Origin: Dechloromonas agitata is5
GTDB lineage: Bacteria > Pseudomonadota > Gammaproteobacteria > Burkholderiales > Rhodocyclaceae
Reading direction: 5' to 3'
Assembly: GCF_000519045.1 (NCBI RefSeq)
Contig: NZ_KI912532.1
Coordinates: 558,001-622,000 of the forward strand
DNA length: 64,000 nt
The position numbers were made by a program, and so were the translations under genes. The notes beneath the pieces were generated by a model. The model was given only the letters and a program-made list of their open reading frames with translations, was not told the DNA's origin and did not search any database. Positions 1-7,243 of the stretch are shown here, one piece after another (position 1 is the stretch's first letter; each line of letters opens with the position of its first letter).

Positions 1-126
1 TCGGGGCATCAGGTCTATGCCTGCGGCGCACCCGCCATGATCGAGGCGGCAAAGCGGGATTTCATGGCCCGCGGCCTGCCGGAAGAAGAGTATTTCGCCG
101 ACGCCTTCAGCTTCGCCAGCAACTGA
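1..126 (+). CDS. C-terminal end of an FAD/NAD(P)H oxidoreductase (flavin reductase / CDP-6-deoxyglucoseen reductase-like)
   Basis: The window opens inside a plus-strand gene that stops with TGA at 124-126. The last 41 residues contain a Cys-Gly-Ala-Pro motif near the start (YACGAPAM) and end in FADAFSFASN. This matches the end of the ferredoxin-NADP reductase-type NAD-binding domain, where a (C)G(P)PxM loop is followed by a helix and a short C-terminal Phe/Ala-rich tail. The family transfers electrons from NAD(P)H through FAD, often with an extra 2Fe-2S domain. Only the tail is visible, so the substrate and the domain order upstream cannot be read. Confidence 0.6.
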   Translation, partial: SGHQVYACGAPAMIEAAKRDFMARGLPEEEYFADAFSFASN

Positions 127-170
127 GCGCCGGGCAGGCTGCCGGGCTCGACCGGCAGCCCGAGAACGGC

Positions 171-827
171 TTAGCGCTGCCAGGCGCAGCCGTTCAGTGT
201 TTCGCCGTTGACCGTCACGCGAGCCGTCCAGCCGAAGACGACATTGGCCATCGTATCGTGACAGAGCTTGCGCTCGAAGCGCAGCGAAAGATTCTGGCTG
301 TCCTTGCTGGCCGAGAAGGTGGCCAAGCCCGGTGCCAGAGTGAGCGGGGCCGCCGGCACGACAACCTCCGGCTGCCCGCTCCGCTTGACCTGGACGAATT
401 CGGCACCGAAGGCCAGAACCCAGGCAGGTTCGTTGCCGGACGCACGCCACACTTCGGCCTTGCCGCCCGGCATCTGGCAGCGCCCATCGGTCTGGGCGAA
501 ATTGAGATCGGTCGCTTTCAGCGCATCGCCTTCACGGATGCCGAGCACTTCGACATAGAGCTTCTTGCCGGCTGACAGGCCCAACTGGTCGAGCACCTTG
601 CCGATATAACCATCGCGCGACGCATCCTCGAACTGGGTGAAGCTACGGTCACGACAGGGGGAAAAAACCGTCTTGCCGCCGTAATGGATCATCTGGCCAT
701 AAGCCAGCCTGGGCGTGCTGTCGGCGACCCGCGTGGCTGGCAAATCGCTGATGTTCATTTCTTCGGCCTGGGCAACTGTCGCCAACAGGGCAAGGGAGAT
801 AACGCTGGCTGCTTGATGAATCTTCAT
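171..827 (-). CDS. Secreted protein of unknown function, COG3650-like
   Basis: A 218-residue protein. The N-terminus is a clear Sec signal (MKIHQAASVISLALLATVAQA), so it is probably periplasmic. An upstream in-frame TTG at 836 is possible, but the ATG at 827 gives a textbook signal peptide. The C-terminal half has the pattern GNEPAW followed near the end by LCHDTMANVVFGWTA and a final GCAWQR. This resembles the COG3650 group of envelope proteins (GNEPFW ... C-x-D-x-M ... G-C). The paired Cys residues near the C-terminus could form a disulfide. It is encoded alone, with its 3' end facing the oxidoreductase tail. No enzymatic function can be assigned. Confidence 0.7.
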   Translation of the reverse strand: MKIHQAASVISLALLATVAQAEEMNISDLPATRVADSTPRLAYGQMIHYGGKTVFSPCRDRSFTQFEDASRDGYIGKVLDQLGLSAGKKLYVEVLGIREGDALKATDLNFAQTDGRCQMPGGKAEVWRASGNEPAWVLAFGAEFVQVKRSGQPEVVVPAAPLTLAPGLATFSASKDSQNLSLRFERKLCHDTMANVVFGWTARVTVNGETLNGCAWQR

Positions 828-914
828 GGCGTTCAATGGCGGGAGGTCGACGGGGCTGCATTGTTGCCCATACCGCGGGCAAAAGGTTTGATTCAGTTGA
901 AAAAGCTGGGCCGC

Positions 915-1619
915 TCATTCGCCCAGGTAAGCGGCACGCACCTTGGGATCATCGAGCAGTTGCGCCGATTCGCCATGCAGCGTGATCTCGCCGCTCTCCA
1001 TGACGTAGGCGCGCCGGCTCGATTCAAGCGCCAGCTTGGCGTTCTGCTCGATGAGCAGGATGGTCATGCCCTCGGCGGCCACGGCGCGTATCACCTCGAA
1101 AATCTTCTGCACCATGATCGGTGCCAGACCCATCGACGGCTCGTCGAGCAGCAACAGCTTCGGCCGGCTCATCAGCGCCCGACCGATGGCCAGCATCTGC
1201 TGCTCACCACCGGAGAGGGTGCCGGCCAGCTGGCGCTCACGCTCCTGGAGGCGGGGAAAATAAGCCAAGACCTTCTGCAAATCCTGCTCGATGCCGGCGT
1301 TGTCCGCGCGCACGAAAGCGCCCATGCGCAGGTTTTCCTGAACGGTCAGGCGGGGAAAAACGCCCCGCCCTTCCGGCACCAGCGCAATGCCCTTGCGGAT
1401 GACATGGTGTGGCGCGATCCGGCTGATCTTCTCGCCGCAGAAATGCACATCGCCGCCCACCGCGTCGAGCACGCGCGAAATGGCCTTCAAGGTGCTGGTC
1501 TTGCCGGCGCCGTTGGCACCGATCAAGGCCACCGTCTCGCCCTCGTTGACGTGGAAGGTGATGCTGCGCACCGCCTGGATGCCGCCGTAGGCGACGTGGA
1601 GTCCGGTTACTTCAAGCAC
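915..1619 (-). CDS. livF: Branched-chain/aromatic amino acid ABC transporter, ATPase LivF
   Basis: A 234-residue ABC ATPase with all nucleotide-binding motifs: Walker A GANGAGKT near residue 35, signature LSGGEQQM, Walker B LLLLDEPSMGLAP, and a switch histidine region ending LIEQNA. The SMGLAP sequence after Walker B and the length are typical of LivF in the hydrophobic amino acid uptake family. It is the last gene of a five-gene minus-strand unit. Its start overlaps the end of livG by 8 bp, suggesting translational coupling. LivF and LivG together power import through the LivHM pore. The substrate class (branched-chain or aromatic amino acids, or small carboxylates) cannot be read from the ATPase. 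Confidence 0.93.
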   Translation of the reverse strand: MLEVTGLHVAYGGIQAVRSITFHVNEGETVALIGANGAGKTSTLKAISRVLDAVGGDVHFCGEKISRIAPHHVIRKGIALVPEGRGVFPRLTVQENLRMGAFVRADNAGIEQDLQKVLAYFPRLQERERQLAGTLSGGEQQMLAIGRALMSRPKLLLLDEPSMGLAPIMVQKIFEVIRAVAAEGMTILLIEQNAKLALESSRRAYVMESGEITLHGESAQLLDDPKVRAAYLGE

Positions 1620-2385
1620 CTAGGTAAGCCTCAATCACGCGTTGATCTTTCTGCACCACGGCGGGCACGTCCTCGATGACCAGGGCGCCGTAGTCGAGCA
1701 CGGCGACGCGGTCGCACAGGCCCATGACCAGTTTGACATCATGTTCGATGAGCAAGATCGTGGTTCCATCGCGCCGGATACCCTCGATCAGTTCGCGCAA
1801 CTCCGCCGTTTCGGTGGCGTTCATGCCGGCGGCCGGTTCGTCCAGGCAGAGCAGCTTGGGCTCGCTGGCCAGGGCGCGGGCAATTTCCAGCCGGCGCTGG
1901 TCGCCGTACGAGAGGTTCTTGGCCAGGTCGTCGGCGCGGTCCTCGATGCGGACGTAATGCAGCAGATCCATCGCGCGCTGGCGGATGGCCGCCTCCTCGG
2001 CGCGGGTCGCCGCATTGTTAAGCATGGCACCCAGCACGCCAGCCCGGGTCCGCACATGGCGGCCGACCATCACGTTCTCCAGCGCCGTCATGTTGCCGAA
2101 CAGGCGGATGTTCTGGAAGGTACGGGCGATGCCGCGTTCGGCCGCCTGGTGCGGCGCATCGGCGACCAGCGGAACGCCATCGAAGACAAAGCCACCGCCA
2201 TCTGGCACGTACAGCCCGGTCATGCAGTTGAAGAAGGTCGTCTTGCCGGCACCATTCGGGCCGATCAGGCCGTAGATTTCGCCGCGCCGGATCGTCAGCG
2301 ACACGTCGCGCAAGGCCTTGACGCCGCCGAAGTGCTTGGCGACCGCCTTCGCCTCGAGCAGCGTTGTCGGCACATTCGCGCTCAT
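1612..2385 (-). CDS. livG: Branched-chain/aromatic amino acid ABC transporter, ATPase LivG
   Basis: A 257-residue ABC ATPase: Walker A GPNGAGKTT, signature LSYGDQRRLEIARAL, Walker B LLCLDEPAAGMN, then LIEHDVKLVMGLCDR. The LxYGDQRRLE signature and AAGMN tail separate LivG from LivF. The start was placed at the ATG whose first bases overlap the livM stop in an ATGA junction. An upstream extension of 19 residues rich in Gly/Arg would lie wholly inside livM and lacks family similarity. It pairs with LivF as the heterodimeric motor of the importer. Confidence 0.93.
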   Translation of the reverse strand: MSANVPTTLLEAKAVAKHFGGVKALRDVSLTIRRGEIYGLIGPNGAGKTTFFNCMTGLYVPDGGGFVFDGVPLVADAPHQAAERGIARTFQNIRLFGNMTALENVMVGRHVRTRAGVLGAMLNNAATRAEEAAIRQRAMDLLHYVRIEDRADDLAKNLSYGDQRRLEIARALASEPKLLCLDEPAAGMNATETAELRELIEGIRRDGTTILLIEHDVKLVMGLCDRVAVLDYGALVIEDVPAVVQKDQRVIEAYLGA

Positions 2386-3455
2386 TTGGCGACCTCCATC
2401 CGCTTCTCGCCCAGTTCCCGCTTGCGTTCCGGCGACGGCCACAAGCCGGCCGGCTTGAAGCGCATGACGAGCACCAGCGCCAGCCCGAAGACCAGCATGC
2501 GCAGGCTCTCCGGATCGACCAGCTGCTTGCCGAAGAGCGCCATCTGGGCTGGTCCGACGCCGTAGCGCAGGGCTTCCGGCAGGATGCTGAGCAGCACGGC
2601 GCCAAGGATGACGCCTGGGATATGCCCCATGCCGCCGAGCACGACCATGGCCAGGATCATGATCGACTCCATCAGCGAGAAGCTCTCCGGCGACACGAAG
2701 CCCTGCATGGCGGCGAAGACGCCGCCGGCGATGCCGCCGAAGCTGGCGCCCATGGCGAAGGCGAGCAGCTTGATGTTGCGCGTGTTGATGCCGACCGCCT
2801 TGGCGGCGATCTCGTCCTCGCGGATGGCCTGCCAGGCCCGGCCGATGCGCGAATGCTGCAGGCGCAGGTTGATGATGATGACCAGGATGGCCAACGCGAC
2901 CAGCAGGTAGTAGTACTTCATCGGGCCGGTCAGGGCGTAGCCGAAAACCTGCGTCGTGCCCGAAAACTTGAAACCGCCGAAGGCGACCGGGTCGATCAGC
3001 GTGATCCCCTGCGGGCCGTTGGTGATATTAACCGGCGCATTCAGGTTGTTCATGAAGATGCGCACGATTTCGCCGAAACCGAGGGTCACGATGGCCAGGT
3101 AATCGCCGCGCAGCTTCAGGGTCGGCGAACCGAGCAGGACGCCGGCGATGCAGGCCAGCCCGGCACCGATGGGCAGGATGACCCAGATCGGCAGGTGCAG
3201 GCCGAAATGCGGACTGGCCAGCAAGGCCCAGGCATAGGCCCCGACGGCATAGAAGGCGATGTAGCCGAGATCGAGCAGGCCGGCAAAGCCGACCACGATG
3301 TTCAGGCCGAGGGCCAGGAAAACATAGAGGATGGCGAAATCGAGAATACGCACCCAGGCCTGCCCCCCCATCGCCGCGACGAAAGGCAGGCCGAGCAGGG
3401 CCACCACGATCAGCGTGATGCCGAATGCAGAACGGGGACTCAACCATTTGTTCAT
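2382..3455 (-). CDS. livM: Branched-chain/aromatic amino acid ABC transporter, permease LivM
   Basis: A 357-residue integral membrane permease with about eight to ten hydrophobic segments. It carries the family hallmarks GLNIVVGFAGLLDLGYIAFYAVGAY in the N-terminal half and GGMGHIPGVILGA near the C-terminus (EAA-like loop contacting the ATPases). The charged tail beyond the last helix (PSPERKRELGEKRM) is cytoplasmic. Its start overlaps the livH stop and its stop overlaps the livG start, both as ATGA, so the cluster is tightly coupled. LivM forms the translocation path with LivH. Confidence 0.92.
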   Translation of the reverse strand: MNKWLSPRSAFGITLIVVALLGLPFVAAMGGQAWVRILDFAILYVFLALGLNIVVGFAGLLDLGYIAFYAVGAYAWALLASPHFGLHLPIWVILPIGAGLACIAGVLLGSPTLKLRGDYLAIVTLGFGEIVRIFMNNLNAPVNITNGPQGITLIDPVAFGGFKFSGTTQVFGYALTGPMKYYYLLVALAILVIIINLRLQHSRIGRAWQAIREDEIAAKAVGINTRNIKLLAFAMGASFGGIAGGVFAAMQGFVSPESFSLMESIMILAMVVLGGMGHIPGVILGAVLLSILPEALRYGVGPAQMALFGKQLVDPESLRMLVFGLALVLVMRFKPAGLWPSPERKRELGEKRMEVAK

Positions 3456-4375
3456 GCCCGGTCCCCCGTCTTTTCGCCGAACAGGCCGCTCGGCTTGAAC
3501 ATCAGCACGACGATCAGCACGATGAAGGCGAAGATGTCCTGATAGTGGCTGCCGAGGAAGCCGCCGGTCAGGTCGCCGATGTAGCCCGCCCCCAGCGCCT
3601 CGATGATGCCGAGCAGCACGCCGCCGAGCATGGCGCCGGCCAGGTTGCCGATGCCGCCCAGCACGGCTGCCGTGAAGGCCTTGAGCCCCAGCATGAAGCC
3701 CATCTGGTAGTGGGCGATTTCGTAGTAGGTACCGACCATGACGCCAGCCAGCGCGCCGAGCGCCGAGCCGATGACGAAGGCGGCGGCGATGACGCGGTTG
3801 ATATTGACCCCCATCAGGCTGGCCACTGCCGGGTTCTGGGCCGTGGCACGCATGGCCATGCCGAGTTTGGTGCGGTAGATCAAGCCGAGCAGGCCGGCCA
3901 TGGTGGCACCGGAGAGCAACACGATGACGACCTGGATGAAGGTGAAATGCGCCCCGGCCAGTTCGAAATTCACCTTCGGCAACAAGGCCGGAAAGGTCAG
4001 GTAGTTGCGTCCCCAGATCATCATCGCCAGATTCTGCAGCACGATGGACATGCCGATGGCGGTGATCAAGGGTGTCAGGCGTGGTGCGTTGCGCAAGGGC
4101 CGGTAAGCGATGCGCTCCAGCCCCCAGCCAAGCGCCATGCAGAGCAGCAGCGAGACACTCAGCCCGGCCAGGGCGGCCAGTGCGACCGGCATGCCGGCCT
4201 TGATCAACGAGCCGGCAACCGTGATGGTGACCAGGGTGCCGATCATCACCACTTCGCCGTGGGCGAAGTTGATCAGGCCCATGATGCCGTAGACCATCGT
4301 GTAGCCCAGCGCGACCAAGGCGTAAATGCTGCCCTGGACGAGGCCGTTGACGATCTGCTGCAGAAAAATATCCAT
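3452..4375 (-). CDS. livH: Branched-chain/aromatic amino acid ABC transporter, permease LivH
   Basis: A 307-residue permease starting MDIFLQQIVNGLVQGSIYALVALGYTMVYG, the standard LivH N-terminus. Further hallmarks are GLINFAHGEV near residue 38 and AAVLGGIGNLAGAMLGG in the cytoplasmic coupling loop. I chose the ATG at 4375 because the 12 extra residues encoded upstream lie in a hairpin-bearing spacer and do not resemble the family. The gene follows the binding-protein gene after a 71-bp gap that contains a hairpin, an arrangement that usually lets the binding protein be made in excess over the membrane parts. Confidence 0.92.
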   Translation of the reverse strand: MDIFLQQIVNGLVQGSIYALVALGYTMVYGIMGLINFAHGEVVMIGTLVTITVAGSLIKAGMPVALAALAGLSVSLLLCMALGWGLERIAYRPLRNAPRLTPLITAIGMSIVLQNLAMMIWGRNYLTFPALLPKVNFELAGAHFTFIQVVIVLLSGATMAGLLGLIYRTKLGMAMRATAQNPAVASLMGVNINRVIAAAFVIGSALGALAGVMVGTYYEIAHYQMGFMLGLKAFTAAVLGGIGNLAGAMLGGVLLGIIEALGAGYIGDLTGGFLGSHYQDIFAFIVLIVVLMFKPSGLFGEKTGDRA

Positions 4376-4402
4376 TTGGGTTTTTCTTGTCGGAACATAA
4401 GG

Positions 4403-4426
4403 AAACGGCACCTTGCGGTGCCGTTT
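4403..4426 (-). terminator. Hairpin between binding-protein gene and livH (attenuator or weak terminator)
   Basis: A perfect 10-bp inverted repeat, AAACGGCACC / GGTGCCGTTT, with a 4-nt loop, lies 20 bp past the binding-protein stop codon on the minus strand. The bases after the stem on that strand are CCTTATG, so there is no strong U-run. I read it as a partial terminator or mRNA-stabilising hairpin that sets binding protein above permease expression. Confidence 0.55.
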
Positions 4427-4446
4427 CGTGGGTGTGGAATGCTAGA

Positions 4447-5823
4447 TCACTTCTTCTCGACTGCGGCCTTGGCCGCGTCGGCCGCCTCCTTGACGGCCTC
4501 AGCTCCCGACTTGACGGCCTCGGCCCCTGCCTTGACGGCCTCCGTACCCGCCGCCGTCGCAGCCCCTGCCACCGCCTTGGCAGCTTCCTTCACTTCGGCA
4601 ACGGCCTCCTTGACGTCCGCCTTCACCGAGTCGGCCGTCGTGCCACCCAGGGTTTCGACATAGGCCAGCTTGCCGCCCTTGTACTGATAGATCGATATCG
4701 CGCCACCCTTCAGATCGCCCTGCGGGTCGAACTCGATCAGCGCCGTCACGCCATCGTATTTGGCCTGACCGATAACCGGCAGGAACTTGGCCGGATCAAC
4801 CGAATCGGCTCGCTTCATCGAATCCGCCATGACCATCACGGCATCGTAAACGTACGGCGCATAGAGTTGGATTTCGGCGTTGAACTTCTTGGTGAACTTG
4901 TCACGGAACTCCGGGCCCTTGGCCAGTTTTTCCAGCGGCATGCCCGGCAGGGAGCAGTAGTGACCTTCCGCCGCCTCGCCCCCCAGCTTCATGAACTCCG
5001 GCGTACACACGCCATCACCGCCGAGGAACTTGGCCTTGATCCCCAGCTCCTTCATCTGCTTGGCCATCGGGCCGCCCTGGGCATCCATGCCGCCATAGAA
5101 GACCAGTTCGGCCTTGGTGGACTTGATCTTGGTCAGGATGGCCTTGAAATCAGTGGCCTTGTCAGTGGTGTATTCATTGGCGACAACCTTGATGCCGGAA
5201 GCCTCGGCAGCCTTCCGGAACTCGTCGGCCAGGCCTTGGCCGTAAGCCGTGCGGTCATCGACCACGGCCACCGTCTTGATCCCCTGCTGCGCCGCGAACT
5301 CGCCGAGCACCTTGCCTTGCTGGACATCGTTGGCCATCACGCGGAAGGCCGTCTTGAAGCCTTGCTGGGTGTACTTCGGATTGGTTGCCGAGCCGGAAAT
5401 CTGCGGGATGCCGGCATCGGCATAGAGTTTGGAGGCCGGGATGGTGGTACCCGAATTCAGGTGGCCGATGACGCCGTTGACCTTGGCATCGACCAGTTTC
5501 TGCGCGACAACGGTTCCCTGCTTAGGATCGGCCGCATCGTCCTCGGCCAACAGTTCGAACTTGACCTTGGCGCCGCCGATTTCCACGCCCTGGGCGTTCA
5601 GTTCCTCGATGGCGAGGCGGGCACCGTTTTCGTTGTCCTTGCCCAGGTGGGCCTGCGGACCGGTCATCGGGGCGACATGGCCGAGCTTGACGACAACTTC
5701 CAGTTTGCCGGCCGACGCGGCAGCGGGCGCAGCGGCCGGTTTCGGCTCCTCCTTCTGCCCGCAGGCAGACAGGGCAAAGGCGGCGACAACGGAGAGGGCA
5801 ACTACGGAAAGCTTCGCTTGCAT
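4447..5823 (-). CDS. livJ: Liv-type substrate-binding lipoprotein with Ala/Lys repeat tail
   Basis: A 458-residue periplasmic binding protein, first gene of the Liv unit. The N-terminus is a lipoprotein signal with lipobox LSAC (Cys21), followed by a short Ala/Pro linker. The body (about residues 40-395) is a type I periplasmic-binding fold: VKLGHVAPMTGPQAHLGKD, then GVIGHLNSGTTIPASK, AVVDDRTAYGQG and APYVYDAV are classic LivJ/LivK blocks. Unusually, the last 60 or so residues leave the fold and form a low-complexity Ala/Lys/Glu stretch with seven-residue repeats (GTEAVKA, GAEAVKS, GAEAVKE). Ligand preference (Leu/Ile/Val or aromatic amino acids) is not resolved. A good ribosome site AGGAG precedes the ATG by 8 bp. 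Confidence 0.9.
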   Translation of the reverse strand: MQAKLSVVALSVVAAFALSACGQKEEPKPAAAPAAASAGKLEVVVKLGHVAPMTGPQAHLGKDNENGARLAIEELNAQGVEIGGAKVKFELLAEDDAADPKQGTVVAQKLVDAKVNGVIGHLNSGTTIPASKLYADAGIPQISGSATNPKYTQQGFKTAFRVMANDVQQGKVLGEFAAQQGIKTVAVVDDRTAYGQGLADEFRKAAEASGIKVVANEYTTDKATDFKAILTKIKSTKAELVFYGGMDAQGGPMAKQMKELGIKAKFLGGDGVCTPEFMKLGGEAAEGHYCSLPGMPLEKLAKGPEFRDKFTKKFNAEIQLYAPYVYDAVMVMADSMKRADSVDPAKFLPVIGQAKYDGVTALIEFDPQGDLKGGAISIYQYKGGKLAYVETLGGTTADSVKADVKEAVAEVKEAAKAVAGAATAAGTEAVKAGAEAVKSGAEAVKEAADAAKAAVEKK

Positions 5824-5867
5824 CGGTTTTTCTCCTGAATTCTGGCGGGATGGTGTGGTACGCGCCG

Positions 5868-5896
5868 ATTGTGCGGAGGCGCTTAGACCATGTCAA
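5868..5896 (-). promoter_or_regulatory. Candidate sigma-70 promoter for the liv operon
   Basis: On the minus strand TTGACA (5896-5891) is followed, after 17 bp, by CACAAT (5873-5868). The -35 is a perfect match and the -10 matches four of six bases. It would start transcription about 40 bp before the binding-protein ATG, in the gap shared with the divergent FeeM-PilZ gene. Confidence 0.55.
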
Positions 5897-5944
5897 TAAT
5901 TAGGTGTATGATCAAAATCAGACAATTCTGGACGAGGGTGCTCA

Positions 5945-7243
5945 ATGCCGGCATTTGCCCGAATGCGCTTTTTGCTCACCCAGGCGGCTCGCAAGCTGTT
6001 CTCGATGCTGCCACAAAAGAGCCGCCACGAGGTCTACCGCTCCTTCGTCGACTGCCGCGAGCCGAACCAGCGCCTCGTTCTGAAAATCGCCGAAACCCAG
6101 GAAGAACTGGAAGCCTGCTTCACGCTGTTGCACGATGCGTATGTCAGCAGCGGCTTCATGACCCCCGACCCGTCCGGCATGCGGGTCACCATCTACCATG
6201 CACTGCCCACCACCACGACGTTGTGCGCCAAGATCGGCGACCAGGTGGTCGGCACGCTGTCATTGATCCGCGAGAGCGCGATCGGCTTCCCGCTGCAACG
6301 CATCTTCGACCTGACCGACGTCCGCGAGAAGGAGGGCCAGATCGCCGAGGTTTCCGCGCTGGCCGTACATCCGCGCTACCGGCGCACGGGCGGGACCATC
6401 CTCTTCCCGCTGATGAAGTTCATGTATGAATACTGCACGACCTTCTTCGACACCCGGCATCTGGTCATCGCCGTCAATCCGCGCCACATCGAGATGTACG
6501 AGTCGCTGCTCTTCTTCAAGCGGCTGACCGCCAACGTCGTCGAGAACTACGATTTCGTGAACGGCGCACCGGCCGTCGGCGCCACGCTGGATCTCAAGCA
6601 CGCGCCGGAAATCATGCGCAAGGCGTATGCGAAGAAACCGCCCAATCGCAACCTGCATCGCTATTTCTGCGAAATCAAGCTGCCCAACATCCAGATTCCG
6701 CACCGCCGTTTCTTCACCACCAACGACCCGGTGATGACGCCGCAGCTGATCGATCACTTCTTCAACAAGCGCACCTCTGTTTTCGCCGAGCTGAGCGACC
6801 GCAAGAAGGCGCTGTTGCACCTGATCTACGATCTGCCGGAATACAAGAAGGTGCTGCCCCCCCTGCCCAGTGACGGCGTCGTCCGGCAGATTCGCCAGCA
6901 CCGGCGTTTCTCGGTCAAATGCCCGGCCCGACTGGCCGACAGTAACCCGCTGGCGAGCGGGCCGATCCAGGTCGAGGTCAATGAGGTATCGCGCTACGGG
7001 TTCCGGGCCCGCGTCGCCCAGCAGATTCCGGCCAACGTGTGGCTCAAAGCCACCGTGCAACTCGGCCTCAATGAGGTGTCGCGGCTGACCGTCCAGGCGG
7101 TGCAGGAAACCGAGATGAACGATCAGCATTACTGCGGTTTTCGTATCGGCGAACCCGACCTCGTCTGGCGAAAATTCGTCACGGCACTCTATGAAGGGCA
7201 TACTCACACGGATCTTGACCAAGCAACCCGATTCCTGACGTGA
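5945..7243 (+). CDS. FeeM-like N-acyltransferase (GNAT fold) fused to a C-terminal PilZ domain
   Basis: A 432-residue soluble protein with two parts. Residues about 35-270 resemble the N-acyl amino acid synthase (FeeM) branch of the GNAT fold, with an acyl-acceptor region (LHDAYVSSGFM), a central EVSALAVHPRYR strand-loop and HLVIAVNPRHIEMYESLLFF. In this family the enzyme moves a fatty acyl chain from acyl-ACP to an amino acid or similar amine. Residues about 312-425 form a PilZ domain with the c-di-GMP arginine motif RQHRR (R317-R321). Its second motif reads EVSRYG (347-352), with Glu where Asp/Asn is usual. GAGG precedes the ATG by 8 bp. The following gene starts inside its stop codon (GTGA). 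Acyl substrate and product are unknown. Confidence 0.75.
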   Translation: MPAFARMRFLLTQAARKLFSMLPQKSRHEVYRSFVDCREPNQRLVLKIAETQEELEACFTLLHDAYVSSGFMTPDPSGMRVTIYHALPTTTTLCAKIGDQVVGTLSLIRESAIGFPLQRIFDLTDVREKEGQIAEVSALAVHPRYRRTGGTILFPLMKFMYEYCTTFFDTRHLVIAVNPRHIEMYESLLFFKRLTANVVENYDFVNGAPAVGATLDLKHAPEIMRKAYAKKPPNRNLHRYFCEIKLPNIQIPHRRFFTTNDPVMTPQLIDHFFNKRTSVFAELSDRKKALLHLIYDLPEYKKVLPPLPSDGVVRQIRQHRRFSVKCPARLADSNPLASGPIQVEVNEVSRYGFRARVAQQIPANVWLKATVQLGLNEVSRLTVQAVQETEMNDQHYCGFRIGEPDLVWRKFVTALYEGHTHTDLDQATRFLT

